Positions 1 through 7,279 of a DNA stretch of 22,954 bases are shown piece by piece (the first letter of the stretch is position 1; every line of letters starts with the position of its first letter). The stretch is from Bacillota bacterium (GTDB lineage Bacteria; Bacillota; Clostridia; Acetivibrionales; DTU013): positions 1 through 22,954 of the forward strand of contig JAEXNT010000025.1 in assembly GCA_023439545.1 (NCBI GenBank), given 5' to 3'. The position numbers were made by a program, and so were the translations under genes. A model generated the notes under the pieces. It had not been told where the DNA came from and made no database searches. It was given only the letters and a program-made list of their open reading frames with translations.

Positions 1-35
1 ATTGATATACGCTTTTTATCAGGGAGGTGTAGAAT

Positions 36-218
36 ATGGCAAACCCGAAACGAAAATGGTCCAAAGCCAGGACAGGTAAAAGAAGATCACAGTGGAAGCT
101 GACGCAGCCGGGTCTTGTAAGCTGCCCCCAGTGTCATACGCTGAAGGCTCCTCATGTTGTTTGCAAGGAATGCGGATACTATGACGGCAAAGAAGTCGTA
201 AAGGAAGCTGAAGCGTAA
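36..218 (+). CDS. rpmF: 50S ribosomal protein L32
   Basis: This 60-residue protein is a component of the large ribosomal subunit. It has the family's basic N-terminus (MANPKRKWSKAR) followed by a zinc ribbon with CxxC pairs at Cys30/Cys33 and Cys43/Cys46, so it is the zinc-binding form of L32. Length and layout are normal for the family. The start is fixed by a strong AGGGAGGTG ribosome binding site a few bases upstream. No promoter is visible in the 35 bases available, so it is probably co-transcribed with a gene lying before the window (in Firmicutes commonly a YceD/DUF177 protein, an inference). A terminator follows about 45 bases after the stop, so the unit ends here. Confidence 0.97.
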   Translation: MANPKRKWSKARTGKRRSQWKLTQPGLVSCPQCHTLKAPHVVCKECGYYDGKEVVKEAEA

Positions 219-262
219 TAATCCAACGCTATATGGACTCGAATACTGTATAGACTAAAAGA

Positions 263-287
263 GGCTGTCTGCCAAGACGGCCTTTTT
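263..287 (+). terminator. Intrinsic terminator after rpmF
   Basis: An 8-bp stem (GGCTGTCT paired with AGACGGCC, one G-U pair) with a four-base loop is followed by five T. It separates rpmF from the DUF512 gene. Confidence 0.85.
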
Positions 288-367
288 GTGTGTCAGTGTG
301 TCCGGCGAAGCTGGACCACACTTGCCGGTGACTTCGGGAATAATAATGGCGGAGAGGTTGAGGACAG

Positions 368-1708
368 ATGAAGAAGAAACCAATCATCATAAAAAGTGTT
401 GAACCGGACAGCGCCGCCATGGAGGCCGGCATAGAGCCCTGCGATTTTCTGCTGTCGGTGAACGGACAGGCCATAACCGATATTTTCGATTACCGCTTTC
501 TGACCACGGACAGCCGGCTGCTTGTCGAAGTGGAAAAACGGGACGGCGAACGCTGGGAAATCGATATTGAAAAGGATGAATATGAAGATCTTGGGCTCGA
601 TTTCGAAGATCCGCTGATATCCGAGGCCAAAAGCTGCACAAACAAGTGTGTTTTCTGCTTCATTGATCAGCTGCCGAAAGGGATGCGCCAGACCGTATAT
701 TTCAAGGACGACGACTCGAGGCTGTCCTTCCTTTCCGGGAATTATATAACGCTGACAAACATGAAAACGCAGGATATCGAACGCATAATCCGCTATAGAA
801 TGACGCCTGTAAATGTCTCCGTGCATACGACAAACCCCGGCCTGAGGAGGATGATGCTCGGCAACAGGTTTGCGGGCGACGTCCTGGAAAAGATCAGGCT
901 CCTTACGGAGGGCGGCGTCGCAGTCAATGCCCAGATAGTTTTGTGTAAGGGTCTTAATGACGGAACGGAACTCGACAGGACAATAAACGAACTGTCGGAC
1001 CTGTATCCGGGCGTTGCAAGTATTTCTGTCGTACCGGTAGGGCTTACCGGTTTCAGGGAGGGTCTTTATCATCTCGAGCCCTTTACAGTGGAAGATTCGG
1101 CTGCAGTATTGGAACAGGTCGAGGGCTGGCAGCAAAAGCTTCTTGAAAAATGCGGTACGAGAATCGTTTACCTGGCTGACGAGTTTTATATCAAGGCAGG
1201 GGCGGAGCTTCCTCCTTACGAAGCGTACGAGGACTTTCCGCAGATTGAGAACGGCGTGGGCCTGATGACGCTTTTGTTTTATGAGTTCAACGAATATTTG
1301 AGGAGGCACGCAAAGAAGCTGCAAAACTACTGGTCAAAAGCCGGCGGCAGCAGAACGGTCAGCATTGCGACCGGGAAATGCGCTTTCATGCATATAAAAC
1401 AATTGGCGCAAATACTGGAAAGAAGGTATAATGGTTTAAAGATTCATATTTATCCGATAGAGAACGGATTTTTTGGAGAAAATGTTACTGTTACGGGGCT
1501 CCTGACAGGCGGTGACATCGCTTCGCAGCTTGACGGGAAGGAACTCGGAAGTGAACTGCTGCTGTCACGGAGCATGTTCAAATCCGGAGAGGAACTGTTC
1601 CTGGACGACGTTACGCTCTACGAGCTTTGCGGCAGGCTGGGGACGGAAATCACCATAACGGAAAATGAAGGCGGGGATCTGATCGAAAAGATCCTTGGAA
1701 TAAGATAA
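368..1708 (+). CDS. DUF512 protein with PDZ-like N-terminus and radical-SAM-type cysteine motif
   Basis: This 446-residue protein matches the clostridial and cyanobacterial DUF512 family. Residues about 5-60 look like a PDZ-type module (SVEPDSAAMEAGI, then FLLSVNGQ). A CxxxCxxC motif at Cys90, Cys94 and Cys97 is the radical-SAM iron-sulfur pattern, followed by the conserved FCFIDQLPKGMR and DDDSRLSF stretches. The C-terminal half (from about residue 200) carries the DUF512 domain with TGxxxF and DEFY-like segments. The biochemical function is not established; an S-adenosylmethionine-dependent radical reaction is inferred from the cysteines only. The ATG lies behind GGAGAGG. It sits 32 bases before der, as in many clostridia, and is probably in the same transcript. 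Confidence 0.88.
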   Translation: MKKKPIIIKSVEPDSAAMEAGIEPCDFLLSVNGQAITDIFDYRFLTTDSRLLVEVEKRDGERWEIDIEKDEYEDLGLDFEDPLISEAKSCTNKCVFCFIDQLPKGMRQTVYFKDDDSRLSFLSGNYITLTNMKTQDIERIIRYRMTPVNVSVHTTNPGLRRMMLGNRFAGDVLEKIRLLTEGGVAVNAQIVLCKGLNDGTELDRTINELSDLYPGVASISVVPVGLTGFREGLYHLEPFTVEDSAAVLEQVEGWQQKLLEKCGTRIVYLADEFYIKAGAELPPYEAYEDFPQIENGVGLMTLLFYEFNEYLRRHAKKLQNYWSKAGGSRTVSIATGKCAFMHIKQLAQILERRYNGLKIHIYPIENGFFGENVTVTGLLTGGDIASQLDGKELGSELLLSRSMFKSGEELFLDDVTLYELCGRLGTEITITENEGGDLIEKILGIR

Positions 1709-1740
1709 GCAGAAAGCATCTGATTTGAGAGGTGAACGTA

Positions 1741-3066
1741 TTGGCAAAACCGGTAGTAGCCGTAGTGGGCAGGCCTAACGTGGGCAAGTCCACCTTTTTC
1801 AACTACCTTTGCGGCAAGCGTATATCGATCGTGGAAGACACTCCGGGAGTAACACGCGACAGGATATATGCCGAGGCCGAATGGAGAAACAGGAAGTTTA
1901 CATTGATAGATACGGGCGGCATCGAGCCTTATGCCGAGGACAAAATACTGCAGCAGATGCGAAGGCAGGCCGAGGTTGCGGTGGACATGGCCGACGCGAT
2001 AGTTTTCATGGTCGATGCGAAGGGCGGAATGACTGCGTCCGACAAGGAAATAGCCATCATGCTGCGAAAATCGCAAAAGCCTGTGATCATCGTTGCAAAC
2101 AAGGTTGACAGAGTAGGCGAACCGCCTGCGGAGATGTATGAATTTTATAACCTCGCAATGGGCGACGTCATGCCTGTTTCGTCGCTGCACGGCCTGGGTA
2201 TGGGCGATCTGCTCGATGAGATTTTCAAGTATTTCCCTGAAAACACAGAAGATGATTATGATGAGGATGTAATCAAGGTCGCAGTCATCGGAAAGCCAAA
2301 TTCGGGCAAATCTTCACTCATCAACCGAGTTGTAGGCGAGGAGCGCGTCATAGTCAGCGATATTCCCGGTACTACCAGGGATGCTATCGATACGTACATA
2401 GAGATAGGTGAGGATAAATACGTATTCATCGATACGGCAGGCATCCGCAGGCAGAGCAGGATCACGGAGAACATAGAGAAATACAGTGCGCTGCGTTCCT
2501 GGGCCGCCATAGAGAGAGCCGACGTGTGCGTTATAATGATCGATGCGCAGGACGGAGTAACGGAGCAGGATACGAAGATAGCAGGCTACGCGCATGAACA
2601 GGGAAAGGCGTCTGTCATCGTTGTCAACAAGTGGGACCTCGTGGAAAAGGAAACGGGAACGCTTGAAGAATACAGGAAGACCGTCATTGAAAAGCTTGGC
2701 TTCATGCAATACGCCCCGGTTTTGTTCATCTCCGTCAAAACAGGCCAGCGTGTACAGAAGCTGCTCGAGCTTGTGAAGTTCGTCAATGAGCAGGCTTCTT
2801 TGCGAATTTCGACCGGAATGCTGAATGATCTGCTGAACGAAGCGACGGCAATGGTGCAGCCTCCGTCGGACAAAGGGAAGAGGCTCAAGCTCTACTATGG
2901 CACTCAGTCTGCCGTCAGGCCGCCGACATTTGTGATCTTTGTAAATGACATGGAGCTGTTCCACTATTCCTATGAACGCTATATAGAAAACCAGCTTCGC
3001 AGGAGCTATGGTTTCGAGGGGACACCCATACGCTTTATTCACCGTGAACGGGACAGCGAAACATAG
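1741..3066 (+). CDS. der: Ribosome biogenesis GTPase Der (EngA)
   Basis: Der is an essential double GTPase that acts in 50S subunit maturation. The first G domain has GRPNVGKS at 10-17, DTGG at 57-60 and NKVD at 120-123. The second has GKPNSGKS at 184-191, DTAG at 231-234 and a later NKWD. A C-terminal KH-like domain ends the protein. The length of 441 residues is normal for Firmicutes. I chose the TTG at 1741, giving MAKPVVAVVG as in relatives, because GAGAGGTG lies six bases before it. The in-frame GTG at 1732 is inside that ribosome binding site and would add three residues. A repeat tract follows the stop, then plsY. Confidence 0.95.
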   Translation: MAKPVVAVVGRPNVGKSTFFNYLCGKRISIVEDTPGVTRDRIYAEAEWRNRKFTLIDTGGIEPYAEDKILQQMRRQAEVAVDMADAIVFMVDAKGGMTASDKEIAIMLRKSQKPVIIVANKVDRVGEPPAEMYEFYNLAMGDVMPVSSLHGLGMGDLLDEIFKYFPENTEDDYDEDVIKVAVIGKPNSGKSSLINRVVGEERVIVSDIPGTTRDAIDTYIEIGEDKYVFIDTAGIRRQSRITENIEKYSALRSWAAIERADVCVIMIDAQDGVTEQDTKIAGYAHEQGKASVIVVNKWDLVEKETGTLEEYRKTVIEKLGFMQYAPVLFISVKTGQRVQKLLELVKFVNEQASLRISTGMLNDLLNEATAMVQPPSDKGKRLKLYYGTQSAVRPPTFVIFVNDMELFHYSYERYIENQLRRSYGFEGTPIRFIHRERDSET

Positions 3067-3077
3067 GTAACCGGCCG

Positions 3078-3189
3078 CAGACATCAGGACGCAGGTATCA
3101 AGGCTCAGACATCAGGACGCGGGCATCAAGGCTCAGACATCAGGACGCAGACATCAGGACGCAGGTATCAAGATGCAGGTATCAGGCCT
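3078..3189. repeat. Eight-copy 14-bp tandem repeat (minisatellite)
   Basis: Eight consecutive 14-bp units fill the der-plsY gap. Four copies read CAGACATCAGGACG. The others are variants such as CAGGTATCAAGGCT, with changes concentrated at unit positions 4-5, 10 and 12-14. Alternation of the two versions gives a partial 28-bp period. There is no open frame through it, and 14 is not a multiple of three, so it is non-coding. Confidence 0.9.
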
Positions 3190-3242
3190 GAATATTGTGA
3201 AAAACATTGATTTCGTAAGGCAGTAGTTTGGGGGAAAAGATT

Positions 3243-3845
3243 ATGTATCTTTTGATTTTGGCAGCGGCGGCGGGATATTTGCTCGGCAGTCTGAACAGCG
3301 CGCTTATCGTGGGCAAGTTCTACAGTGTTGACGTAAGGCAGCATGGCAGCGGGAACGCGGGAACTACCAATACAATGAGAACCCTAGGTAAGAAAGCGGC
3401 CTTGTTCGTATTGCTCGGAGATATCGCAAAGGGCCTGCTTGCTTATGCCGCAGGGTATTTTATCTGCGGTGGGCAGTTAGACGGTATGATTGCCGGCACG
3501 GCAGCAATAATAGGACACATATGGCCCGTTTATTTTGGATTCAAGGGCGGCAAGGGAGTGCTGACCACGCTGGCAGTCCTGTTTATGCTGGACTGGCGGG
3601 CCGCGCTGGGGCTGCTCTGCGTTTTTATAGTTATACTGATTCTGACCAGGTTCGTCTCGCTGGGATCCGTCGTAGGAGCATTTCTGTTCCCTTTCGTTGA
3701 GATACTGTTTGGCAGAAATACCGAGACCATAATATTTTCAGCGATAATAGCGGTGCTGATCATTGTGATGCACCGTTCCAACATAAAGCGCCTCCTCAGC
3801 GGGACCGAATCGAAGTTCTCCTTCGGCAAAAGAAAGGAAGGCTGA
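3243..3845 (+). CDS. plsY: Glycerol-3-phosphate acyltransferase PlsY
   Basis: PlsY transfers the acyl group from acyl-phosphate to glycerol-3-phosphate, the first step of phospholipid synthesis, at the cytoplasmic membrane. The 200-residue protein is strongly hydrophobic with several membrane spans. It has the three PlsY signatures: GSLNSA at 15-20, GSGNAGTTN at 35-43, and GHIWPVYFGFKGGKG at 91-105. I chose the ATG at 3243 because a GGGGGAAAAG ribosome binding site precedes it; an upstream TTG at 3228 would add five residues and lacks a well-placed site. It lies just upstream of gpsA, which makes the PlsY substrate, so the two form a functional pair. Confidence 0.95.
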   Translation: MYLLILAAAAGYLLGSLNSALIVGKFYSVDVRQHGSGNAGTTNTMRTLGKKAALFVLLGDIAKGLLAYAAGYFICGGQLDGMIAGTAAIIGHIWPVYFGFKGGKGVLTTLAVLFMLDWRAALGLLCVFIVILILTRFVSLGSVVGAFLFPFVEILFGRNTETIIFSAIIAVLIIVMHRSNIKRLLSGTESKFSFGKRKEG

Positions 3846-3921
3846 CGGCGCCAGGCACTTAATAGAGGAATTTAATGACTAAGGCCTGATCGAGGCCAAA
3901 TAAACCGGAGGATTGAAAAAA

Positions 3922-4938
3922 ATGAATATTTCCGTGATAGGCGCCGGAAGCATGGGCACAGCGGTTTCCATACTACTTGCGGGCAATGGCCACAACGTCA
4001 GAATGTGGTCGAAATTTCAGGAAGAAGTCGACATGATAAATACGCTGAGGGAGCAGAAGGATAAGCTGCCGGGTGCGATCGTGCCTGAAAACGTCGTCTG
4101 CACCGCCGATCTCGGGGAGGCTGCGGAGTTTTCGGACGTACTGGTAATGGTCATTCCATCGCAAACGATAAGGGAAAACTCCAAAGAGCTGGCTTCGATA
4201 ATAAAGAAACCCAAATTGATCAGCTGCTTTTCAAAAGGCCTTGAAAAGGGTACCGGATACAGGATGTCTGAAGTCATTCAGCAGGAACTGCCCGATGTAA
4301 CCATAGTTGCAATGTCCGGCCCATGCCACGCGGAGGAGCTTTCCAGGGGGATACCCACGGCATACGTGGCAGCCTCCGAGAATAGGCATGCGGCGGAGAA
4401 AATACAGGATATATTCATGTCGCCGCGCTTCAGGGTATATACAAATCCTGATATAACAGGAGTTGAGCTCGGTGGTTCGGTTAAGAACGTCATTGCGCTT
4501 TGCGCGGGTATTTCGGACGGCCTCGGGTATGGCGACAATACGAAGGCCGCTTTGATGACAAGGGGAATCACGGAGATATCCAGGCTCGGACGCGCAATGG
4601 GCGCCAAAATGCAAACCTTCTCGGGACTTGCGGGTATAGGCGACCTTATCGTTACCTGTACCAGTATGCACAGCAGAAACCGGCGCGCAGGCATACTGAT
4701 CGGGCAGGGGAAAACAGTCCAGCAGGCGCTCGATGAAGTCAAGATGATCGTAGAGGGCTATTTTACGACGGAACCCGTCTACAAGCTTTCAAGGAAGCTG
4801 GGAGTGAGCATGCCCATTACCGAAGAAGCGTACGAGATATTGTTCAACGGCAAAAATCCCGCTCTCGCCGTCAATGACCTGATGGGCAGGAACAGGACGC
4901 ATGAGCTCGAACGTGAAGTTCTTGAAGAAATCTGGTAA
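3922..4938 (+). CDS. gpsA: NAD(P)-dependent glycerol-3-phosphate dehydrogenase
   Basis: GpsA reduces dihydroxyacetone phosphate to sn-glycerol-3-phosphate, the substrate of the PlsY step. The 338-residue protein opens with a Rossmann dinucleotide motif GAGSMG at 7-12. It has the conserved FSKGLEKGTG segment around 103-112, MSGPCHAEEL at 131-140, and GGSVKN with the catalytic-type Lys188, followed by the C-terminal substrate domain (TFSGLAGIGDLIVT). The start is the ATG at 3922, ten bases after GGAGG. The TTG at 3913 sits directly against that site and is rejected. In many clostridia spoIVA comes next; here a terminator and an unrelated gene follow. Confidence 0.95.
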   Translation: MNISVIGAGSMGTAVSILLAGNGHNVRMWSKFQEEVDMINTLREQKDKLPGAIVPENVVCTADLGEAAEFSDVLVMVIPSQTIRENSKELASIIKKPKLISCFSKGLEKGTGYRMSEVIQQELPDVTIVAMSGPCHAEELSRGIPTAYVAASENRHAAEKIQDIFMSPRFRVYTNPDITGVELGGSVKNVIALCAGISDGLGYGDNTKAALMTRGITEISRLGRAMGAKMQTFSGLAGIGDLIVTCTSMHSRNRRAGILIGQGKTVQQALDEVKMIVEGYFTTEPVYKLSRKLGVSMPITEEAYEILFNGKNPALAVNDLMGRNRTHELEREVLEEIW

Positions 4939-5006
4939 GTTTCATAAGGATGTTTGGTAAGGTTTTGGAAATCCCTGTTGAGTTTTCCGTAAACTCTGTA
5001 AGTTTT

Positions 5007-5044
5007 ACCGGCCGGTGTGGAGTAAATTCTCCCGCCGGTTTTTT
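5007..5044 (+). terminator. Intrinsic terminator after gpsA
   Basis: ACCGGC at 5007-5012 pairs with GCCGGT at 5034-5039. An inner GGAG/CTCC pairing is separated by a small internal loop, and six T follow at 5039-5044. It closes the DUF512-der-plsY-gpsA unit. Confidence 0.75.
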
Positions 5045-5126
5045 AATACCCGATCCAAACTTTTGTCTATGTTCAATAAAGTTAAAGTAATCTGCCAGCA
5101 AATAAGAAAATTCGTCATTATTATCA

Positions 5127-5156
5127 TTGTGTTATTCAATTTTGATTTTCTATAAT
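5127..5156 (+). promoter_or_regulatory. Sigma-A-like promoter of the FIST gene
   Basis: TTGTGT at 5127-5132 and a consensus TATAAT at 5151-5156 are 18 bases apart, in AT-rich DNA about 55 bases before the FIST start codon. Confidence 0.55.
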
Positions 5157-5196
5157 ATTACTAATGATATGGAAATATTTCAATTTTGATTATTAA

Positions 5197-5205
5197 GGGG
5201 GGGGG
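5197..5205 (+). promoter_or_regulatory. Homopolymeric G9 ribosome binding site
   Basis: Nine consecutive G lie four bases before the ATG at 5210. The tract is the only plausible ribosome binding site for this gene. A change in tract length would alter the spacing and so possibly translation. Confidence 0.6.
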
Positions 5206-5209
5206 TTAT

Positions 5210-6280
5210 ATGTACTTTAAAAACCTGCAGGGCTTAAAGGATCACGTCGATGCTTTAAAGCTGTCCCAGGGTCAACAGCTCATGGTTTTTGCCGGAGATG
5301 AATCGGACAGGGATATACCGGAGTTGATCAAATATTTTAACGACAAAAAAGTTGAATTCTTCGGGGGTATTTACTCAGGACTGCTGGTAGGCAGTACCAA
5401 CACGCGTACCGGCTTTATAGTAAAAACGGTCGAACCAGTCTATTCATCGATGGTACTGCCTTTTATGATGAAGTTTAATCTGAGCCCCGATGAGATAAGC
5501 AATTGTACGGCAATAGTGCTTGTTGACGGCTTGTCCGGCAGAATGAAGGATCTTACGGATACCTTGTTCAAAAAAGTTGGAAACAGTGTGAAATATGTCG
5601 GAGGCGGCGCAGGATATTACAATCTGGAGCATAAACCCTGCATTTTCAATAATCAGGGCATTTTTAAAGACGCCTTGCATGTCTGCATTGTAAAATCCGA
5701 TTCCCTTGCAGCTGTCGAACATGGCTGGCAAAAGCTCCGCGGACCTTTCTATGTTACGGGATCCTATGACAATGTTCTGCAAAAACTGGATGGTGAAGAT
5801 GCTCTTGAAATATATAAACAGGTTATTGAAGAAGAAGAAAACATAATGCTGTTTAAGGAAGACTTCTTTGCAATAGCCAAAGATCATCCTTTCGGCATAC
5901 TTCAGAATGACGGCAGGGTAATAGTCAGGGATCCAATTTCCATGAATGACAACGGTGAGATAATCTGCGTGGCGGATATCCCCGAAGGCAGTCAGGTATT
6001 CGTATTGAAGGGTGATGCGGATACTCTGCTGGAGTCTTCCCTCAATATAGCTGATTTTTGCTCGCAAAACGCGCCGAAGGACTATACTCCGCTGCTGTTT
6101 AACTGTATATCACGCGCCATGTTCCTCGAAAACCGCTTCAACGTTGAGCTGAGTAATATACAGAAGAGTTTGGACAACGTTGTCGAAGGCGCGTTATCCA
6201 TCGGTGAAATCGCATCAAAAAGGAACGGGGAACTGGTCATACATAACAAATCTACTGTTTTGGCTCTGCTGTACAAATAG
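5210..6280 (+). CDS. Stand-alone FIST N/C domain protein
   Basis: The 356-residue protein resembles FIST (F-box and intracellular signal transduction) proteins, proposed sensors of small ligands such as amino acids. The N-terminal half, about 1-190, fits FIST_N, with hydrophobic strands and the GGGAGYYN turn. The C-terminal half, about 200-356, fits FIST_C, with the VRDPISMNDNGEI and VVEGALSIGEIAS segments and a final HNKSTVLALL. No signal peptide, membrane span, kinase, GGDEF or methyl-accepting domain is attached, so any output must go through a partner. The ATG at 5210 follows the G9 tract; an in-frame TTG at 5186 would place the G tract inside the coding region and is less likely. It has its own promoter and terminator. 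Confidence 0.75.
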   Translation: MYFKNLQGLKDHVDALKLSQGQQLMVFAGDESDRDIPELIKYFNDKKVEFFGGIYSGLLVGSTNTRTGFIVKTVEPVYSSMVLPFMMKFNLSPDEISNCTAIVLVDGLSGRMKDLTDTLFKKVGNSVKYVGGGAGYYNLEHKPCIFNNQGIFKDALHVCIVKSDSLAAVEHGWQKLRGPFYVTGSYDNVLQKLDGEDALEIYKQVIEEEENIMLFKEDFFAIAKDHPFGILQNDGRVIVRDPISMNDNGEIICVADIPEGSQVFVLKGDADTLLESSLNIADFCSQNAPKDYTPLLFNCISRAMFLENRFNVELSNIQKSLDNVVEGALSIGEIASKRNGELVIHNKSTVLALLYK

Positions 6281-6300
6281 AAGAGCAATAACGAATGTAC

Positions 6301-6334
6301 CGGGTTCTGCATAACATATGCAGGACCTGTTTTT
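6301..6334 (+). terminator. Intrinsic terminator after the FIST gene
   Basis: A 12-bp stem at 6301-6312 / 6318-6329, including two G-U pairs, has a five-base loop and is followed by five T at 6330-6334. Confidence 0.88.
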
Positions 6335-6377
6335 ATACGAACATTTGAAAGACTGATGAGTGAGATTAACATAATTT

Positions 6378-6419
6378 CTCCGGGTAACATAATATGATAT
6401 GTAAATGAATTACCCGGAG
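6378..6419 (+). promoter_or_regulatory. Inverted repeat covering the sodC ribosome binding site
   Basis: CTCCGGGTAA at 6378-6387 and TTACCCGGAG at 6410-6419 are a perfect 10-bp inverted repeat around a 22-base AT-rich loop. The right arm contains most of the GGAGG ribosome binding site of the superoxide dismutase gene (ATG at 6428). In RNA the hairpin would hide that site. In DNA it could be an operator, since a weak TTGAAA (6345) / CATAAT (6370) promoter lies just upstream. Confidence 0.6.
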
Positions 6420-6427
6420 GTGTAACC

Positions 6428-7207
6428 ATGAGCAGTTACCATTTCAGAGATACGACTCCGCAACAGGCGGATGCGACATATATGCCATATGATCAGCCGC
6501 AGCAGACACAGAACTATGCTCAGGCAGGGCAGCAGCCAGCCGGTCAGATGCTGTACAGCCAATCACAGCCGACTACCGGCCAGATGCTGTACAGCCAATC
6601 ACAGCCGACTACCGGCCAGATGCCGTACAGCCAGCCACAGCCGACCCAGAGCTTCACCCAGGCACAGCCGACAACAGGTCAGATGCCATTTAACCAGCCG
6701 CAGCAGACAGTACTTCCCAAGCATTTCAACACGGCATACGCGATAATCACACCCGGCCCGGATTATCCGGCCATACGGGGGCTTGTAACGTTTGCCGACA
6801 TACCCGGCGGCGTCATGGTCTGCGCGGATGTGGCGGGTCTGCCGCCATATACGCCCGTGACAGGAAACAAATCACCGATCGGACCCTTTGGTTTCCATAT
6901 TCATGATAAGGGGAATTGCGATATCGGAAACCCGGCAAGTCCTTTTGAATCCGCCGGAGGTCACTGGAATCCGACAAATCAGCCACACGGCAATCATGCG
7001 GGAGATTTTCCCGTTTTGGTGGCCGATAATGGCAGGGCGAGGATGAGCTTCATAATGAGCCGTTTTACAGTTGACGAAATTCTGGGAAGATCGGTAATGA
7101 TACACGAGAATCCCGACGACTACCGCACCCAGCCTGCCGGCAATTCCGGAAAACGGATAGCCTGCGGCAGTATCAAGCCCTGGAATTCGTTCCAGCAGGT
7201 TACGTAA
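6428..7207 (+). CDS. sodC: Cu/Zn superoxide dismutase family protein with Gln/Pro-rich repeat N-terminus
   Basis: The C-terminal domain, about 104-255, is a Cu/Zn superoxide dismutase, which converts superoxide to oxygen and peroxide. All metal ligands are present: copper by His157, His159 (GFHIH), His179 (GGHWNP) and His226; zinc by His179, His187, His190 and Asp193 (HGNHAGD). The disulfide pair Cys164/Cys246 and the active-site Arg243 are also kept, so it should be active. The loop between the two zinc histidines is short. Residues 1-95 replace the usual export signal with a low-complexity Gln/Pro region containing 12-residue repeats (GQMLYSQSQPTT type). No signal peptide or lipobox is visible, so the location is open: cytoplasm, or a spore or cell surface layer (speculation). 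CCGGAGGTG precedes the ATG. Confidence 0.9.
   Translation: MSSYHFRDTTPQQADATYMPYDQPQQTQNYAQAGQQPAGQMLYSQSQPTTGQMLYSQSQPTTGQMPYSQPQPTQSFTQAQPTTGQMPFNQPQQTVLPKHFNTAYAIITPGPDYPAIRGLVTFADIPGGVMVCADVAGLPPYTPVTGNKSPIGPFGFHIHDKGNCDIGNPASPFESAGGHWNPTNQPHGNHAGDFPVLVADNGRARMSFIMSRFTVDEILGRSVMIHENPDDYRTQPAGNSGKRIACGSIKPWNSFQQVT
6545..6652 (+). repeat. 36-bp in-frame tandem repeats in sodC
   Basis: Two identical 36-bp copies at 6545-6580 and 6581-6616 are followed by a diverged third at 6617-6652, with a partial copy further on near 6678. Each encodes 12 residues. The exact identity of the first two suggests recent duplication by slippage or recombination. Confidence 0.9.
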
Positions 7208-7233
7208 AGGCAAGGAACATATTCCTTGCCTTT
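7206..7233. terminator. Bidirectional terminator hairpin between sodC and the ABC-F gene
   Basis: A perfect 12-bp inverted repeat (7206-7217 / 7222-7233) with a four-base loop overlaps the sodC stop codon. Its arms end in AAA/TTT, so it can serve both the plus-strand sodC transcript and the converging ABC-F transcript, although the U runs are short. Confidence 0.7.
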
Positions 7234-7279
7234 ATCGGTCTTCCTGCCGTTCCACACTCCGACCGTATATTTTGACCAT

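Noticed and set aside
293..1324. Long minus-strand open frame (343 codons) opposite the DUF512 gene
   Set aside because: It is the antisense shadow of a recognised protein, with Cys/His/Arg-rich, non-globular composition and no ribosome binding site.
3078..3189. Possible CRISPR or iteron origin
   Set aside because: The 14-bp units are head to tail without spacers, inside a housekeeping gene cluster, with no replication gene nearby.
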